Positions 20,123 to 28,743 of a DNA stretch of 64,000 nt are shown one piece after another; positions within the stretch are counted from its first letter, which is position 1, and each line of letters begins with the position of its first letter. Source of the DNA: Palsa-504 sp050011155 (GTDB lineage: Bacteria > Actinomycetota > Actinomycetes > Streptosporangiales > Streptosporangiaceae); contig JBEKJP010000010.1 in assembly GCA_050011155.1 (NCBI GenBank), positions 1 to 64,000 on the forward strand. The letters run 5' to 3'. The translations under genes and the position numbers were made by a program. A model generated the notes under the pieces. The model did not search any database and was not told the DNA's origin. It was given only the letters and a program-made list of their open reading frames with translations.

Positions 20123-20869
20123 TCACGCTCCGGCCACCAGCTGACACCGGCTGCTTATGGAAACGAAAATGTGCCCCGCGATCTGACTGGGAAGTTCAGT
20201 CGAGATAGCGTCCATCGAGTCGCCAGCTGTCACCCGTACACCATCGTCGGCTGCCATGAGAATCACCTCGCGTCCGGGTTGTATCCCGACGCGCTTGAGT
20301 TTAAGCATCAAAACAAGATCACTCTGAATTTGCTCGCCAATTCGGCGGATGACTACTTGCGTGTCGTCCGGTGTCGCCACCTTTGTCATCGCCTCACCCG
20401 CCTCGTTCGTGGCCGTCCGCACCCGGTCGAGGGCTTCGGCGGGCAGCCCGAACTCGGCCAGCCCGGGTATGAGGTTGCCGTGCGGGCAGCACACCGGGTA
20501 ACCGAGCAGCTCGAGCAGGCGAAGCTCCACGCTCTCCGAGATCACGTGCTCCCAGCGGCACGCCTCGATGTGTACCTCCTCCCAGGGCAGCTTGATGACG
20601 CCGACCAGCAGGCACTCGGCCAGCCGGTGCTTGCGCATGACCCGGGTGGCGAGCGTACGTCCGGTATCGCTGAGCGAGAGCTGCCTGTCCCCGGCCACAT
20701 GCAGCAGGCCGTCCCGCTCCATCCTGGCCACGGTCTGGCTGACGGTCGGCCCGCTCTGCGTGAGCCGCTCGGCGATCCGCGCCCGCAGCGGGACGACGCC
20801 CTCTTCCTCGAGTTCGAATATGGTGCGGAGATACATCTCCGTCGTGTCTATGAGCCCCTGGGCTGTCAA
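20123..20869 (-). CDS. ideR: DtxR/IdeR-family iron-dependent repressor
   Basis: A 248-aa metal-dependent regulator. The N-terminal winged helix (about 5-70) has the recognition segment SGPTVSQTVARMERDGLL. The dimerisation/metal domain carries all expected ligands: Met12, Cys104, Glu107 and His108 for the primary site, and His81, Glu85 and His100 for the ancillary site (RKHRLAECLL, VHIEACRWEHV). A C-terminal SH3-like domain follows (GIQPGREVILM ... GHIFVSI). With Fe(II) it represses siderophore and iron-uptake genes. The full metal set and DNA-binding helix point to the iron (IdeR/DmdR1) rather than the manganese (MntR) branch. It lies between pdxH and the SpoIIE phosphatase, all on the minus strand. 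Confidence 0.9.
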   Translation of the reverse strand: MTAQGLIDTTEMYLRTIFELEEEGVVPLRARIAERLTQSGPTVSQTVARMERDGLLHVAGDRQLSLSDTGRTLATRVMRKHRLAECLLVGVIKLPWEEVHIEACRWEHVISESVELRLLELLGYPVCCPHGNLIPGLAEFGLPAEALDRVRTATNEAGEAMTKVATPDDTQVVIRRIGEQIQSDLVLMLKLKRVGIQPGREVILMAADDGVRVTAGDSMDAISTELPSQIAGHIFVSISSRCQLVAGA

Positions 20870-20906
20870 CTCCTCATCCTCCTGCTTGTGATGCTATGCG
20901 CAGGCG

Positions 20907-21614
20907 CTAAGGGGAAATGCGCTCCACGACCCAGCCGGTGTCGTGGCGCCGGTAGCGCAGCCGGTCATGCAGGCGGAACGCGCCTGCCTGCCAGAATTCC
21001 ACCGTTTCCGGCACTAGTACATAGCCACCCCAGAAGCCGGGCATCGGGATTTCGCCCGGCGGCGGCCAGCGCCGCTCGAGTTCGGCGACGCGGTCGTCGA
21101 GTTCCGCGCGCGAGGAGATGACCTGCGACTGCCTGCTGGCCCAGGCCCCGAGCTGCGACTCGCGCGCCCTGGACCGGTAGTACGGCTCGCTGTCCGCCTG
21201 CGACATGATGCGCACGTCGCCCTCGGCGGTGACCTGGCGTCCCATGGCGAACCAGGGGAAGACCACGCCCGCACGCCCGTTGGCGGCCAGGTCCTGGCCC
21301 TTGCGCGAGGTCCGGTTGGTGTAGAACGTGAAGCCCGCCGGGCCGTGCGCCTTCAGCAGCACGGTGCGGGCCCGCGGACGGCCCGCGGCGGAAACGGTGG
21401 CGAGTACCATCGCCGTCGGCTCGGGCAGGCCCCGCGCCCCGGCGTCCGCCAGCCACCGGGCGAACTCCGTCATCGGGTCCCTGGCCAGTGTCTCCTCCGT
21501 GAGGCCGGGCAGGCCTTCGGCGGCGGCGCGCAGGCTGTCCGGCCTGGCGGGCGGCTCCGGGCCGGCCGGCGGCTCCGGGCCAGCCATGCCGGGATCGCCC
21601 TGCGTCGTGTCCAT
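20907..21614 (-). CDS. pdxH: Pyridoxamine/pyridoxine 5'-phosphate oxidase
   Basis: A 235-aa FMN-dependent oxidase that makes pyridoxal 5'-phosphate. The first 20 residues form a variable Pro/Gly tail. Conserved blocks are DPMTEFARWLADA, RTVLLKAHGPAGFTFYTNRTSRKG (FMN contacts), VVFPW, QSQVISSRAEL, and the C-terminal FWQAGAFRLHDRLRYRR, where Arg-His bind the substrate phosphate. The C-terminal Arg-Ile-Ser-Pro matches the usual RLxP ending. It is divergent from the citrate synthase gene 111 bases away. Its product is the cofactor of the nearby SerC and ThrC, though not necessarily co-regulated. Confidence 0.93.
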   Translation of the reverse strand: MDTTQGDPGMAGPEPPAGPEPPARPDSLRAAAEGLPGLTEETLARDPMTEFARWLADAGARGLPEPTAMVLATVSAAGRPRARTVLLKAHGPAGFTFYTNRTSRKGQDLAANGRAGVVFPWFAMGRQVTAEGDVRIMSQADSEPYYRSRARESQLGAWASRQSQVISSRAELDDRVAELERRWPPPGEIPMPGFWGGYVLVPETVEFWQAGAFRLHDRLRYRRHDTGWVVERISP

Positions 21615-21725
21615 TCGTAATCATCCTCACACCTGTGACGGCTACCGCAACCCTGGTCAGGGCGGTTGAATGGTAGCGCTGGAAGCGTCCTTGGGACACC
21701 ATGAGGACCAGGAGAGGAAACTCCG

Positions 21726-22922
21726 ATGTCGGACTTCAAGCCCGGCCTTGAAGGCGTCATCGCCTTCGAGACGGAAATCGCCGAGCCGGACAAAGCGGGC
21801 GGCTCACTCCGGTACCGCGGCGTTGACATCGAGGAGCTTGTCGGTCATGTCTCCTACGGGCATGTCTGGGGCCTTCTCGTCGACAATGCCTTCGCGCCTG
21901 GGCTGCCGCCGGCCGAGCCCTACCCGATCCCGGTCCACTCCGGCGACATCCGGGTCGACGTGCAGAGCGCCCTGGCCATGCTCGCGCCGGCCTGGGGTCT
22001 CGAGCAGCTCCTGGACATCAGCGACGAGCAGGCCCGGGAGGATCTCGCCCGGGCCTCGGTGATGGCGCTGTCCTTCGTGGCCCAGTCCGCCCGTGGCGTC
22101 GGGCTGGCGATGGTACCGCAGCGCCAGGTGGACCAGGCCGCCACGATCACCGAGCGGTTCATGATCCGCTGGCGCGGCGAGCCGGACCCGCGGCACGTGA
22201 AAGCGGTCGACGCGTACTGGACGTCGGCGGCCGAGCACGGCATGAACGCCTCGACCTTCACCGCCCGGGTGATCGCCTCCACCGGCGCCGACGTGGCCGC
22301 CGCCCTGTCCGGGGCGGTCGGCGCGATGTCCGGCCCGCTGCACGGCGGCGCGCCCGCGCGCGTCCTGGGCATGATCGAGGAGGTCGAGCGAACCGGCGAC
22401 GCCGCGGGCTACGTGACGTCGGTGCTGGATCGCGGCGAGCGGCTGATGGGCTTCGGGCACCGGGTGTACCGGGCCGAGGACCCGCGCGCCCGGGTGCTCC
22501 GCCGCACCGCCAAGGAACTGGGCGCGCCGCGGTACGAGGTGGCGCTGGCCCTGGAGAAGGCGGCCCTGGCCGAGCTCAGGGCGCGGCGCCCCGACCGGGT
22601 ACTCGAGACCAACGTGGAGTTCTGGGCGGCCATCGTGCTCGACTTCGCGGAAGTCCCGGCGCACATGTTCACCTCGATGTTCACCTGCGCCCGGACGGCG
22701 GGCTGGGCGGCGCACATCCTGGAGCAGAAGCGCACGGGCAGGCTGGTCCGGCCCGCCGCCAGGTACATCGGCCCGCCGACCCGGTCGGTCCGCGACGTCC
22801 CCGGGGCCCAGGAGGTACTCGACCGCCCGGCGTTACGACCGCCCGGCGTTCCGACCGCCCCGCCGCGGCGGGCGGCCGCCTACCGGCGCGCGCGGGCGGG
22901 CCCCGGTAGGCTTCGGCAATGA
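21726..22922 (+). CDS. citA: Citrate synthase 2 (CitA type)
   Basis: A 398-aa type II-like citrate synthase of the actinobacterial second-paralogue group, condensing acetyl-CoA and oxaloacetate. It starts with the short N-terminus GLEGVIAFETEIAEPD and lacks the zinc-finger extension of proteobacterial GltA. Catalytic blocks are GPLHGGAP (His), MGFGHRVY (His) and NVEFWAAIVLDFA; the usual third catalytic Asp of NVDF is Glu here, which I believe is typical of this paralogue group. The C-terminal 40 residues are a Pro/Arg tail beyond RYIGPP. AGGAGAGG precedes the ATG. The stop overlaps the serC start as ATGA, so the two are translationally coupled. Confidence 0.92.
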   Translation: MSDFKPGLEGVIAFETEIAEPDKAGGSLRYRGVDIEELVGHVSYGHVWGLLVDNAFAPGLPPAEPYPIPVHSGDIRVDVQSALAMLAPAWGLEQLLDISDEQAREDLARASVMALSFVAQSARGVGLAMVPQRQVDQAATITERFMIRWRGEPDPRHVKAVDAYWTSAAEHGMNASTFTARVIASTGADVAAALSGAVGAMSGPLHGGAPARVLGMIEEVERTGDAAGYVTSVLDRGERLMGFGHRVYRAEDPRARVLRRTAKELGAPRYEVALALEKAALAELRARRPDRVLETNVEFWAAIVLDFAEVPAHMFTSMFTCARTAGWAAHILEQKRTGRLVRPAARYIGPPTRSVRDVPGAQEVLDRPALRPPGVPTAPPRRAAAYRRARAGPGRLRQ

Positions 22923-24064
22923 GCAACCTCGTGATCCCAGCCGGGCTCAAGCCGCGGGACGGCAGGTTCGGCAGCGGTCCGACGAAGATCCGCCCGGAGC
23001 AGCTGGCCGCCCTGGCGGGCTCCGGTGCCGCCTATCTCGGCACGTCACACCGCCAGCCGCCGGTCAGGTCGCTGGTGCAGCGGATCCGCGGCGGGCTGGC
23101 CGAGCTGTTCGGCCTGCCCGCCGACTACACCGTTGCGCTCGGTAACGGCGGCACCAGCGCGTTCTGGGAGATGGCCACGTTCGGCCTGATCCGCGAGCAT
23201 TCACAGCACCTGAGCTTCGGCGAGTTCTCGGCCCGGTTCGCGGCGCTGGCCGCCCGGGCGCCGTGGCTATCCGAGCCGGCCGTGATCGAGTCCGCGCCCG
23301 GCAGCCACCCGCTGCCGGAGGCGGACCCGCGGGCGGACAGCTACGCGCTGACCCACAACGAGACCTCCACCGGGGTGGCCATGCCGGTGCACCGGGTGCC
23401 CGGTGCCGACCCGGGGGCGCTGATCCTGGTCGACGCGACCAGCGGCGCGGGCGGGCTCCCGGTACGAGCCGACGACTTCGACGTGTACTACTTCGCCCCG
23501 CAGAAGGGCTTCGGCTCGGACGGCGGGCTGTGGATCGCGCTGATGTCGCCGACGGCGGTCGAGCGGGTCCACGAGATCGCCGCGAGCGGCCGGTACATAC
23601 CCGATTTTCTCTCGCTGCGGATCGCCCTGGAGAACTCGGCCAAGGACCAGACCTACAACACGCCCGCCGTGGCGACGCTGTTCCTGCTGGCCGACCAGAT
23701 CGACTGGATGCTCGACCACGGCGGCCTGTCCTGGACCACGGCCCGGACCGCGCGATCGGCTGCCATACTCTATACGTGGGCGGAGAAGACGGCTTTCGCG
23801 GACCCGTTCGTCGCTGATCCCTCGCAGCGCTCGCAGGTCGTGGGCACGATCGACATTACCGGCGGGCTGTCCGCCGACGACATGGCGGCAGTCCTGCGGG
23901 CGAACGGCATCGTCGACACGGAGCCTTACCGGAAACTAGGCCGCAACCAGCTGCGGATCGGCATGTTCCCCGCGGTCGACCCGGCGGACACCGAAGCGCT
24001 GACCGCCTGCATCGACTACGTGGCCGAGCGGATCGCCGACCAGCCGGATCAGCAGCCCGGCTAG
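22919..24064 (+). CDS. serC: Phosphoserine aminotransferase, actinobacterial type
   Basis: A 381-aa PLP enzyme that converts 3-phosphohydroxypyruvate and glutamate to phosphoserine in serine synthesis. It has RFGSGPTKIRPEQL near the N-terminus, the substrate loop GTSHRQPPV, LTHNETSTGVAMPVHR, the cofactor Asp in LVDATSGAGGLP and the Schiff-base Lys in APQKGFGSDGG. The C-terminal RIGMFPAVDPAD completes the domain. These are signatures of the divergent mycobacterial/actinobacterial SerC group rather than E. coli SerC. Its ATG overlaps the citrate synthase stop by four bases. Confidence 0.93.
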   Translation: MSNLVIPAGLKPRDGRFGSGPTKIRPEQLAALAGSGAAYLGTSHRQPPVRSLVQRIRGGLAELFGLPADYTVALGNGGTSAFWEMATFGLIREHSQHLSFGEFSARFAALAARAPWLSEPAVIESAPGSHPLPEADPRADSYALTHNETSTGVAMPVHRVPGADPGALILVDATSGAGGLPVRADDFDVYYFAPQKGFGSDGGLWIALMSPTAVERVHEIAASGRYIPDFLSLRIALENSAKDQTYNTPAVATLFLLADQIDWMLDHGGLSWTTARTARSAAILYTWAEKTAFADPFVADPSQRSQVVGTIDITGGLSADDMAAVLRANGIVDTEPYRKLGRNQLRIGMFPAVDPADTEALTACIDYVAERIADQPDQQPG

Positions 24065-24073
24065 CGGGGCCGG

Positions 24074-24157
24074 CTAACGAATGACCGACCCGATCAGTAC
24101 GGTAAGCACCAGGAGCACGAGCACGGCCGGAAGCAGCCATCGGGGCATCCGGTTCAC
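24074..24157 (-). CDS. Very small single-helix membrane protein (27 aa)
   Basis: On the minus strand a GTG-initiated 27-codon frame reads VNRMPRWLLP and then a hydrophobic run AVLVLLVLTVLIGSVIR to the stop. The pattern (basic start, one membrane helix, Arg at the end) and strong GC3 bias suggest a real mini-protein between serC and thpR, convergent with serC and 9 bases from its stop. An alternative ATG start is at the fourth codon. The ribosome site is weak, so confidence is moderate. Function unknown. Confidence 0.45.
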   Translation of the reverse strand: MNRMPRWLLPAVLVLLVLTVLIGSVIR

Positions 24158-24342
24158 GGTGACAGCATACAAACCGGCAGACGCGACGAGATCCGAGGTG
24201 GGTCATGGGTGACAACGCTCACCGGGCTGACGTGCTGAGCGACCCGGGGCACCGCCCGCAAGCCGGTTTAGTCCCGAGGACGCGCCAGACACGGGAGGGG
24301 ATCGAGCGGACCCCTGGATCGACGACCGCTCCGGGGGATCTC

Positions 24343-24909
24343 ATGCGGCTGTTCGTGGCCATCGCCCCGCCTCCGGCCGTACTCGACGAACTCGCCGTCC
24401 GGGTGCAGCCGTTCCGGGCCAGCCGACGCGACCTGCGCTGGACGGACCGGGAGGCCTGGCACGTGACGCTGGCCTTCCTGGGCCACGTCGACGAGGTCGC
24501 CGCGGCCCGGCTGCTGCCGCGGCTGGAACGCGCCGCCGGACGGCACCAGCAGATCGCGCTGGCCTTCGCCGGCGCGGGCGCCTTCCCGGTCCCCGGCCGG
24601 GCGAACGTGCTGTGGAGCGGGATATCCGGTGACCGCGGCGCGCTGACCCGGCTGGCCGAATCCGTCGCCGCCGGCGCCAGCCGGGCCGGCGCGCCCCCGC
24701 CCGACCGGGGCCGCCGCTTCCAGCCGCACCTGACCCTGGCCCGCTGCCGGACGCCCGCCGACGTCACCGACCTGGTCGACGCGCTCGGCGGCTACCAGGG
24801 CCAGCCGTGGACGGCGGACCGCCTGTACCTGGTCCGCAGCCGGCTGGGCGCGACCGAGTATCCGCGGTTCACCTCGCTGGCCAGCTGGCCGCTCAAGACG
24901 ACTGGCTGA
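24343..24909 (+). CDS. thpR: RNA 2',3'-cyclic phosphodiesterase ThpR (LigT family)
   Basis: A 188-aa 2H-phosphoesterase. The two catalytic His-X-Thr motifs are HVTL (about residue 45) and HLTL (about residue 128). The sequence starts MRLFVAIAPPPAVLDEL, the usual family N-terminus, after GGGGGATCTC. A longer upstream frame has no family match. It hydrolyses 2',3'-cyclic phosphate RNA ends to 2'-phosphate; biological role in actinobacteria is unclear. Its 3' end overlaps the convergent MarR gene by 17 bases. Confidence 0.88.
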   Translation: MRLFVAIAPPPAVLDELAVRVQPFRASRRDLRWTDREAWHVTLAFLGHVDEVAAARLLPRLERAAGRHQQIALAFAGAGAFPVPGRANVLWSGISGDRGALTRLAESVAAGASRAGAPPPDRGRRFQPHLTLARCRTPADVTDLVDALGGYQGQPWTADRLYLVRSRLGATEYPRFTSLASWPLKTTG

Positions 24910-25351
24910 GCTTCTCCAGGATCGGCACCGCCGCCCGGAGCGTGGCGCGTTCGGCGTCGGTCAGCTCGGCCAGCCGCTGGGCCAGCCACGCGTCCTTACG
25001 CCGCCGGACGCGCTGGACGACCCCGCGCCCTTCCTCGGTGACGGTGAGGATGACCTGGCGCCGGTCGGTCGGGTGCGGCGAGCGGAGCACCAGGTGGCGC
25101 TCCTCGAGCACGGCGATGACCCGGGTCATCGACGGCGGCTGCACCTTCTCGTGGTCGGCCAGCTCGCCCGGAGTCATCGCCTGGTGGACTTCCAGTGCGG
25201 ACAGCGCGGCCAGCTGGGTCTCGGAGAGCACCGCCTCGGTCAGGCCAGCGGTGGCGCGCTGGGCGCGCAGGCGCCGCGCCAGCCGGCTCACGGAGATCCG
25301 GAGCGCGGTGGCCAGCCCGGCATCGGTCCTGGTCCGGGTAGCTGTCATCAT
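24893..25351 (-). CDS. MarR-family transcriptional regulator
   Basis: A 152-aa winged-helix repressor. The DNA-binding core runs from LSETQLAALSALEVHQAMTP through MTRVIAVLEERHLVLRSPHPTDRRQVILTVTEEG, with the DRR wing typical of MarR. N- and C-terminal helices (about 10-35 and 115-150) form the dimer interface. No transporter or enzyme gene is directly coupled; it is divergent from a DUF2530 gene (153 bases) and overlaps thpR convergently. Ligand and targets cannot be predicted. Confidence 0.9.
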   Translation of the reverse strand: MMTATRTRTDAGLATALRISVSRLARRLRAQRATAGLTEAVLSETQLAALSALEVHQAMTPGELADHEKVQPPSMTRVIAVLEERHLVLRSPHPTDRRQVILTVTEEGRGVVQRVRRRKDAWLAQRLAELTDAERATLRAAVPILEKLSQSS

Positions 25352-25503
25352 CGGTTACCTTCGTCGGCCGGCCGAGGAGCGTGCACCCAGCCTAGGGCGT
25401 GGACATAAGTACATCACGCCAGCCGGGCCGCCGCAGCCAAGCCGGCCGGCCCTGATCCCCTGGCCGCGTGCGGAGCCGTCCCGTGACCTCGTAGCCTGGA
25501 GAG

Positions 25504-25827
25504 ATGAAGCCGGTCTCCGAGCGGGCGGAGCGCCCCGCCCCGCCGCCGCCGCTCGAGGCGGATGACCAGCTGGTCATCAGGGTCATCACGGCCGGCTGGG
25601 CCGTCGCGCTCGTGGTCCTGCTCATCGTCCGCGGCAGCCTTCCCGCCGGGGAGCGCTGGTGGGTCTGGACCTGCGTGGCCGGCCTGGCGTTCGGTATCTT
25701 CGGGTTGTGGTACGTGCCGAGGCTCAAGCGCGGCCGGGCCCACGCCGCGGCTCAGTCGGCCCCGCGGGACAGCGGCTCGAACACGGTTTCCTCGACCGAC
25801 ACCCCGGGCAAGTCGACCAGGTCGTAG
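25504..25827 (+). CDS. DUF2530 small membrane protein
   Basis: A 107-aa protein with a Pro-rich N-terminus, two hydrophobic segments (ITAGWAVALVVLLIVR and WWVWTCVAGLAFGIFGLWY) and a polar tail. The PPPLEADDQLVIRVIT to YVPRLKRGR core is the DUF2530 signature of actinobacteria. Its last 76 bases overlap the 3' end of the convergent DUF3027 gene, so the tail after about residue 80 is under constraint from the opposite strand. Function unknown. Confidence 0.8.
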   Translation: MKPVSERAERPAPPPPLEADDQLVIRVITAGWAVALVVLLIVRGSLPAGERWWVWTCVAGLAFGIFGLWYVPRLKRGRAHAAAQSAPRDSGSNTVSSTDTPGKSTRS

Positions 25828-26612
25828 CCGAATTCGTCGATGACCGGCGCCACCGCGCGCGCGGCCACCGCGCCAGCCATCGCCTCGGAATGCGCGCCGC
25901 AGCCGTGATCGGACGAGACGATCTGGCCGTCGTCCGGGGCGTACTCGTTCGCGCAGGCCCCGAAGAACCGGCCGAGCTCGCCACTCAGCGAGACGAAGAA
26001 CCCGCAGCTGACGCAGTGGGCGGGGGCCGCGCTCGCGAGCGGCGTGCGCGGGCCGTGCTCGCTGTCGTACCAGCGCTCGGCCGCGCCCTCCCGGCCGATG
26101 GCCGACAGCAGGCGTGAACGCCCGGGGGCGGGCAGCTCGCCCGGCTCGGCCGGGCCCTTGTCCGCCTCGTCGGCCTCGGGGCTGAACCAGTCGACGACCG
26201 CGTCGTCGCCCTCGAGCGCGACCAGCGGGACCAGCCGCTCGTCGTCGGGCGGCGCGGGCAGCAGGTCACCGACGCCCAGGTCACCGGGGCGCAGCCGGTC
26301 ATGCCAGGGCACCCAGTCCGGCGCGAGCAGCGCCCCCGGACCGGGCAGCAGCACCGTCTCGCTGACCGTCACCACCTTGGCCCGGGGCGCCCGGACGACC
26401 GTCACCGCCCATCGCCAGCCGATATAAGCCGGATCCGCGCTGGCGAACAGGTGGGTGACGATGCGCTCACCATCGGCCTGCACGCCGAGGTGGTCGCCCA
26501 CATCGGCGGCGCCCGCCACGTCGACGACGGCATTACGGGCGAGGTCGACGGCCTCAGCGCACGCCTGGTCGGGTTCCCTGGTTCTGGTGCGGGTGGGACT
26601 CACGGCTACCAA
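25752..26612 (-). CDS. DUF3027 domain protein
   Basis: A 286-aa soluble protein of the actinobacterial DUF3027 family. The N-terminal half contains HLFASADPAYIGWRWAVTVVRAPR and VLLPGPGALLAPDWVPWHDRLRPGDLGVGDLLP, the conserved core. The C-terminal half has a Cys pair (AHCVSCGFFVSLSGELGRFFGACANEYAPDDG context) that could bind metal. No enzyme activity is known. It overlaps the DUF2530 gene convergently and is divergent from the MFS gene. Confidence 0.85.
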   Translation of the reverse strand: MVAVSPTRTRTREPDQACAEAVDLARNAVVDVAGAADVGDHLGVQADGERIVTHLFASADPAYIGWRWAVTVVRAPRAKVVTVSETVLLPGPGALLAPDWVPWHDRLRPGDLGVGDLLPAPPDDERLVPLVALEGDDAVVDWFSPEADEADKGPAEPGELPAPGRSRLLSAIGREGAAERWYDSEHGPRTPLASAAPAHCVSCGFFVSLSGELGRFFGACANEYAPDDGQIVSSDHGCGAHSEAMAGAVAARAVAPVIDEFGYDLVDLPGVSVEETVFEPLSRGAD

Positions 26613-26694
26613 TTCTCACTCATGGTGCGGGATGTCAGGTGTGGTATCAAGGGGCCAGGTCGCCGCACTGGCCGACACCAACAATACTGGGTAC

Positions 26695-28302
26695 ATGCGG
26701 CTGTCCGAGGCGATGCGGCGAACCGGTGGCGCAGCCCGTGCCACCGGCGGCGCGGTCCGGTCCGGCGCCCGGGCCGGAGCCACCGCGGGCCGCCGGACCG
26801 GCGGGTTGGTGCACCGGATCACCGGCGCCTCCGGAGCCGGGCGGACCGGCCTGGCCACGCTCATCGAACTGACCGCCGCGGGCGGCGCCGCGGACGCGTT
26901 CGTGGCCGTGTCGCTGGCCGGGACGATCTTCTTCAGCACCTCGGTGGACCAGGCGCGCGGCCGGGTGGTGCTGTTCCTGCTGGTGACGATGGCCCCGTTC
27001 GCGGTGCTGGCCCCGTTCATCGGGCCGGCCCTGGACCGGATGCAGCAGGGGCGGCGTTACCTGCTGGCGGGCACGCTGCTGGCCCGCGGCCTGCTCTGCT
27101 GGGGCATGTCGGCCGCTATCGACAGCCCGGTGACGCTGCTGCCAGCCGCGTTCGGCATCCTGGTGCTGCAGAAGGCCTACGGCGTGGCCCGGGCCTCGGT
27201 CACGCCGCGGCTGCTGCCGGCCGAGATCACCCTGGTGTCCGCCAACGCGCGGTCCCAGCTCATCGGGCTGACCGCGTCCATGCTCGGCGGAGGGCTGGCG
27301 GCCGGCATCCAGGCCACGGCCGGATCCGCCTGGGTGCTGCGGACCGGCACGGTGATCTACCTCGCCGCCATGATCCTCGCGCTCCGGCTGCCGGAGCAGG
27401 TGGACGTCCCGCCGCCGCCGGTTTCCCCCGCCGCGGCCGCCGCGCCACCGTCCGCCGCCGCCCCGACGCGACCAGATTTTTATCCGAACGAGGCTGGGCG
27501 CTTTGCCCCCGGCCACGGTCCACGTGACGGCGGCGACCAGCCCGGCCCGGACAGCCGACGCAGTCGTGATGGCCGTACCCGCCCGTACGAGCCCGCCGGC
27601 GCCCTGCCGCCCGGCGCCCCGCCACCCGAGGCCAGGTCGGACGGGGCTAACGGTAACAAGGCCAAGGGCGGCCGGTGGCGGGGCCTGGGCAACGTCGGCC
27701 CGGTGGTGGGCGAGGCGATGCGGGCCAACGCGGTGCTCCGCGCGTTCTCCGGCTACATGGTCTTCTTCCTGGCGTTCTTCCTGCGCTCCGAGAACTTCGG
27801 CGTGTCGCACAACTTCGCGCTGGGCGCCCTGGTGGCCGCGGCCGCGGCCGGCGGCCTGGCCGCGATGGCGATCGGATCCCTGATCAAGTCCCGGGCCCCG
27901 CAGGCCATGCTATTCGCCATGCTCACCCTGGCGCCGATCGTGACCGCGGCGTGCGCCTGGTTCTTCAGCCTGGAGGCGGCGATCGCGGTGGCGTTCACCG
28001 CCGCGCTCGCCGCCGGGCTGGCCAAGCTCGCGCTCGACTCCACGGTGCAGCGGGAGATCGGCGAGGCGATCCGGTCGTCCGCGTTCGCGGTGTCCGAGAC
28101 CCTCAACCAGGTGGCGAACGTGGCGGGCAGCGTGGTCGGCGTGCTGGTCTCGATGCTGAACAACGGCGAGGTCGGCCTGGCCATCGCGGCCGCCTTCCTG
28201 ACCGCCGCACTGGTCATCCTGGTCGGCCGGCGCCGCCGCCGGATCCTGGCGACGCGGGACGACGAGTACGTGCCCCGCCCGCATCCCCGTCCGGCCGGCT
28301 AA
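26695..28302 (+). CDS. MFS transporter with a long central Pro-rich loop
   Basis: A 535-aa membrane protein. An Arg/Gly-rich cytoplasmic N-terminus (about 45 residues) precedes six helices (about 55-240). A roughly 120-residue Pro/Ala/Arg-rich cytoplasmic loop follows, then six more helices ending in an Arg cluster (GRRRRRILATRDDEY). The layout fits a 12-helix major facilitator, close to the group of uncharacterised actinobacterial MFS proteins beside DUF3027. The ATG at 26695 (MRLSEAMRRTG) is the first start after the divergent gene's promoter space. The substrate is unknown. Confidence 0.82.
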   Translation: MRLSEAMRRTGGAARATGGAVRSGARAGATAGRRTGGLVHRITGASGAGRTGLATLIELTAAGGAADAFVAVSLAGTIFFSTSVDQARGRVVLFLLVTMAPFAVLAPFIGPALDRMQQGRRYLLAGTLLARGLLCWGMSAAIDSPVTLLPAAFGILVLQKAYGVARASVTPRLLPAEITLVSANARSQLIGLTASMLGGGLAAGIQATAGSAWVLRTGTVIYLAAMILALRLPEQVDVPPPPVSPAAAAAPPSAAAPTRPDFYPNEAGRFAPGHGPRDGGDQPGPDSRRSRDGRTRPYEPAGALPPGAPPPEARSDGANGNKAKGGRWRGLGNVGPVVGEAMRANAVLRAFSGYMVFFLAFFLRSENFGVSHNFALGALVAAAAAGGLAAMAIGSLIKSRAPQAMLFAMLTLAPIVTAACAWFFSLEAAIAVAFTAALAAGLAKLALDSTVQREIGEAIRSSAFAVSETLNQVANVAGSVVGVLVSMLNNGEVGLAIAAAFLTAALVILVGRRRRRILATRDDEYVPRPHPRPAG

Positions 28303-28353
28303 CCCGGCCCGGTTCCCCGGTCGCCTGCCCTGGCACCGCCCTGGCGCCCGCCC

Positions 28354-28743
28354 TCAGGGCTCGATGTCGTCGGCGACACCACGCAGCACCGTGGCGATCC
28401 GCTTGGCCTCCCTGGCCTCCAGCTGCTTGCCCCGGTGGTACGTGGTGGACGCATCGTCCAGCAGCTTGATCAGGTCCTCGACGATCACGACCATCTCATC
28501 GGGCTTCTTGCGGGTCTGCTTGACCGCCGCGACGGTCGGCGGCGGCTCGAGGACCTTCACCTGGAGCGCCTGCGCTCCGCGGCGGCCCTCGGCCACCCCG
28601 AACTCCACTCGCTGGCCCTGGCGCAGCGCGTTCGTCCCCGCCGGCAGCGCCGAGGAGTGCACGAACACCTCGCCGCCGTCGTCACGGGCGAGGAAGCCAT
28701 ACCCCTTGTCGGAGTCGTACCACTTGACCTTGCCGGTAGGCAC
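28354..28743 (-). CDS. Cold-shock-domain protein with C-terminal helical extension
   Basis: A 129-aa protein. Residues 1-65 are a cold-shock domain: GKVKWYDSDKGYGFLARDDG (RNP1) and EVFVHSSAL (RNP2). The remaining 60 residues form a charged helical tail (KQTRKKPDEMVVIVEDLIKLLDDASTTYHRG...) not found in the short Csp proteins. Such CspB-type proteins with extensions are common in actinobacteria, and the domain binds single-stranded RNA or DNA. It is convergent with the MFS gene. Confidence 0.9.
   Translation of the reverse strand: MPTGKVKWYDSDKGYGFLARDDGGEVFVHSSALPAGTNALRQGQRVEFGVAEGRRGAQALQVKVLEPPPTVAAVKQTRKKPDEMVVIVEDLIKLLDDASTTYHRGKQLEAREAKRIATVLRGVADDIEP

Noticed and set aside
24205..24342. 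46-codon N-terminal extension of ThpR
   Set aside because: The family begins with MRLFVAI at 24343, and the extension has no conserved features.
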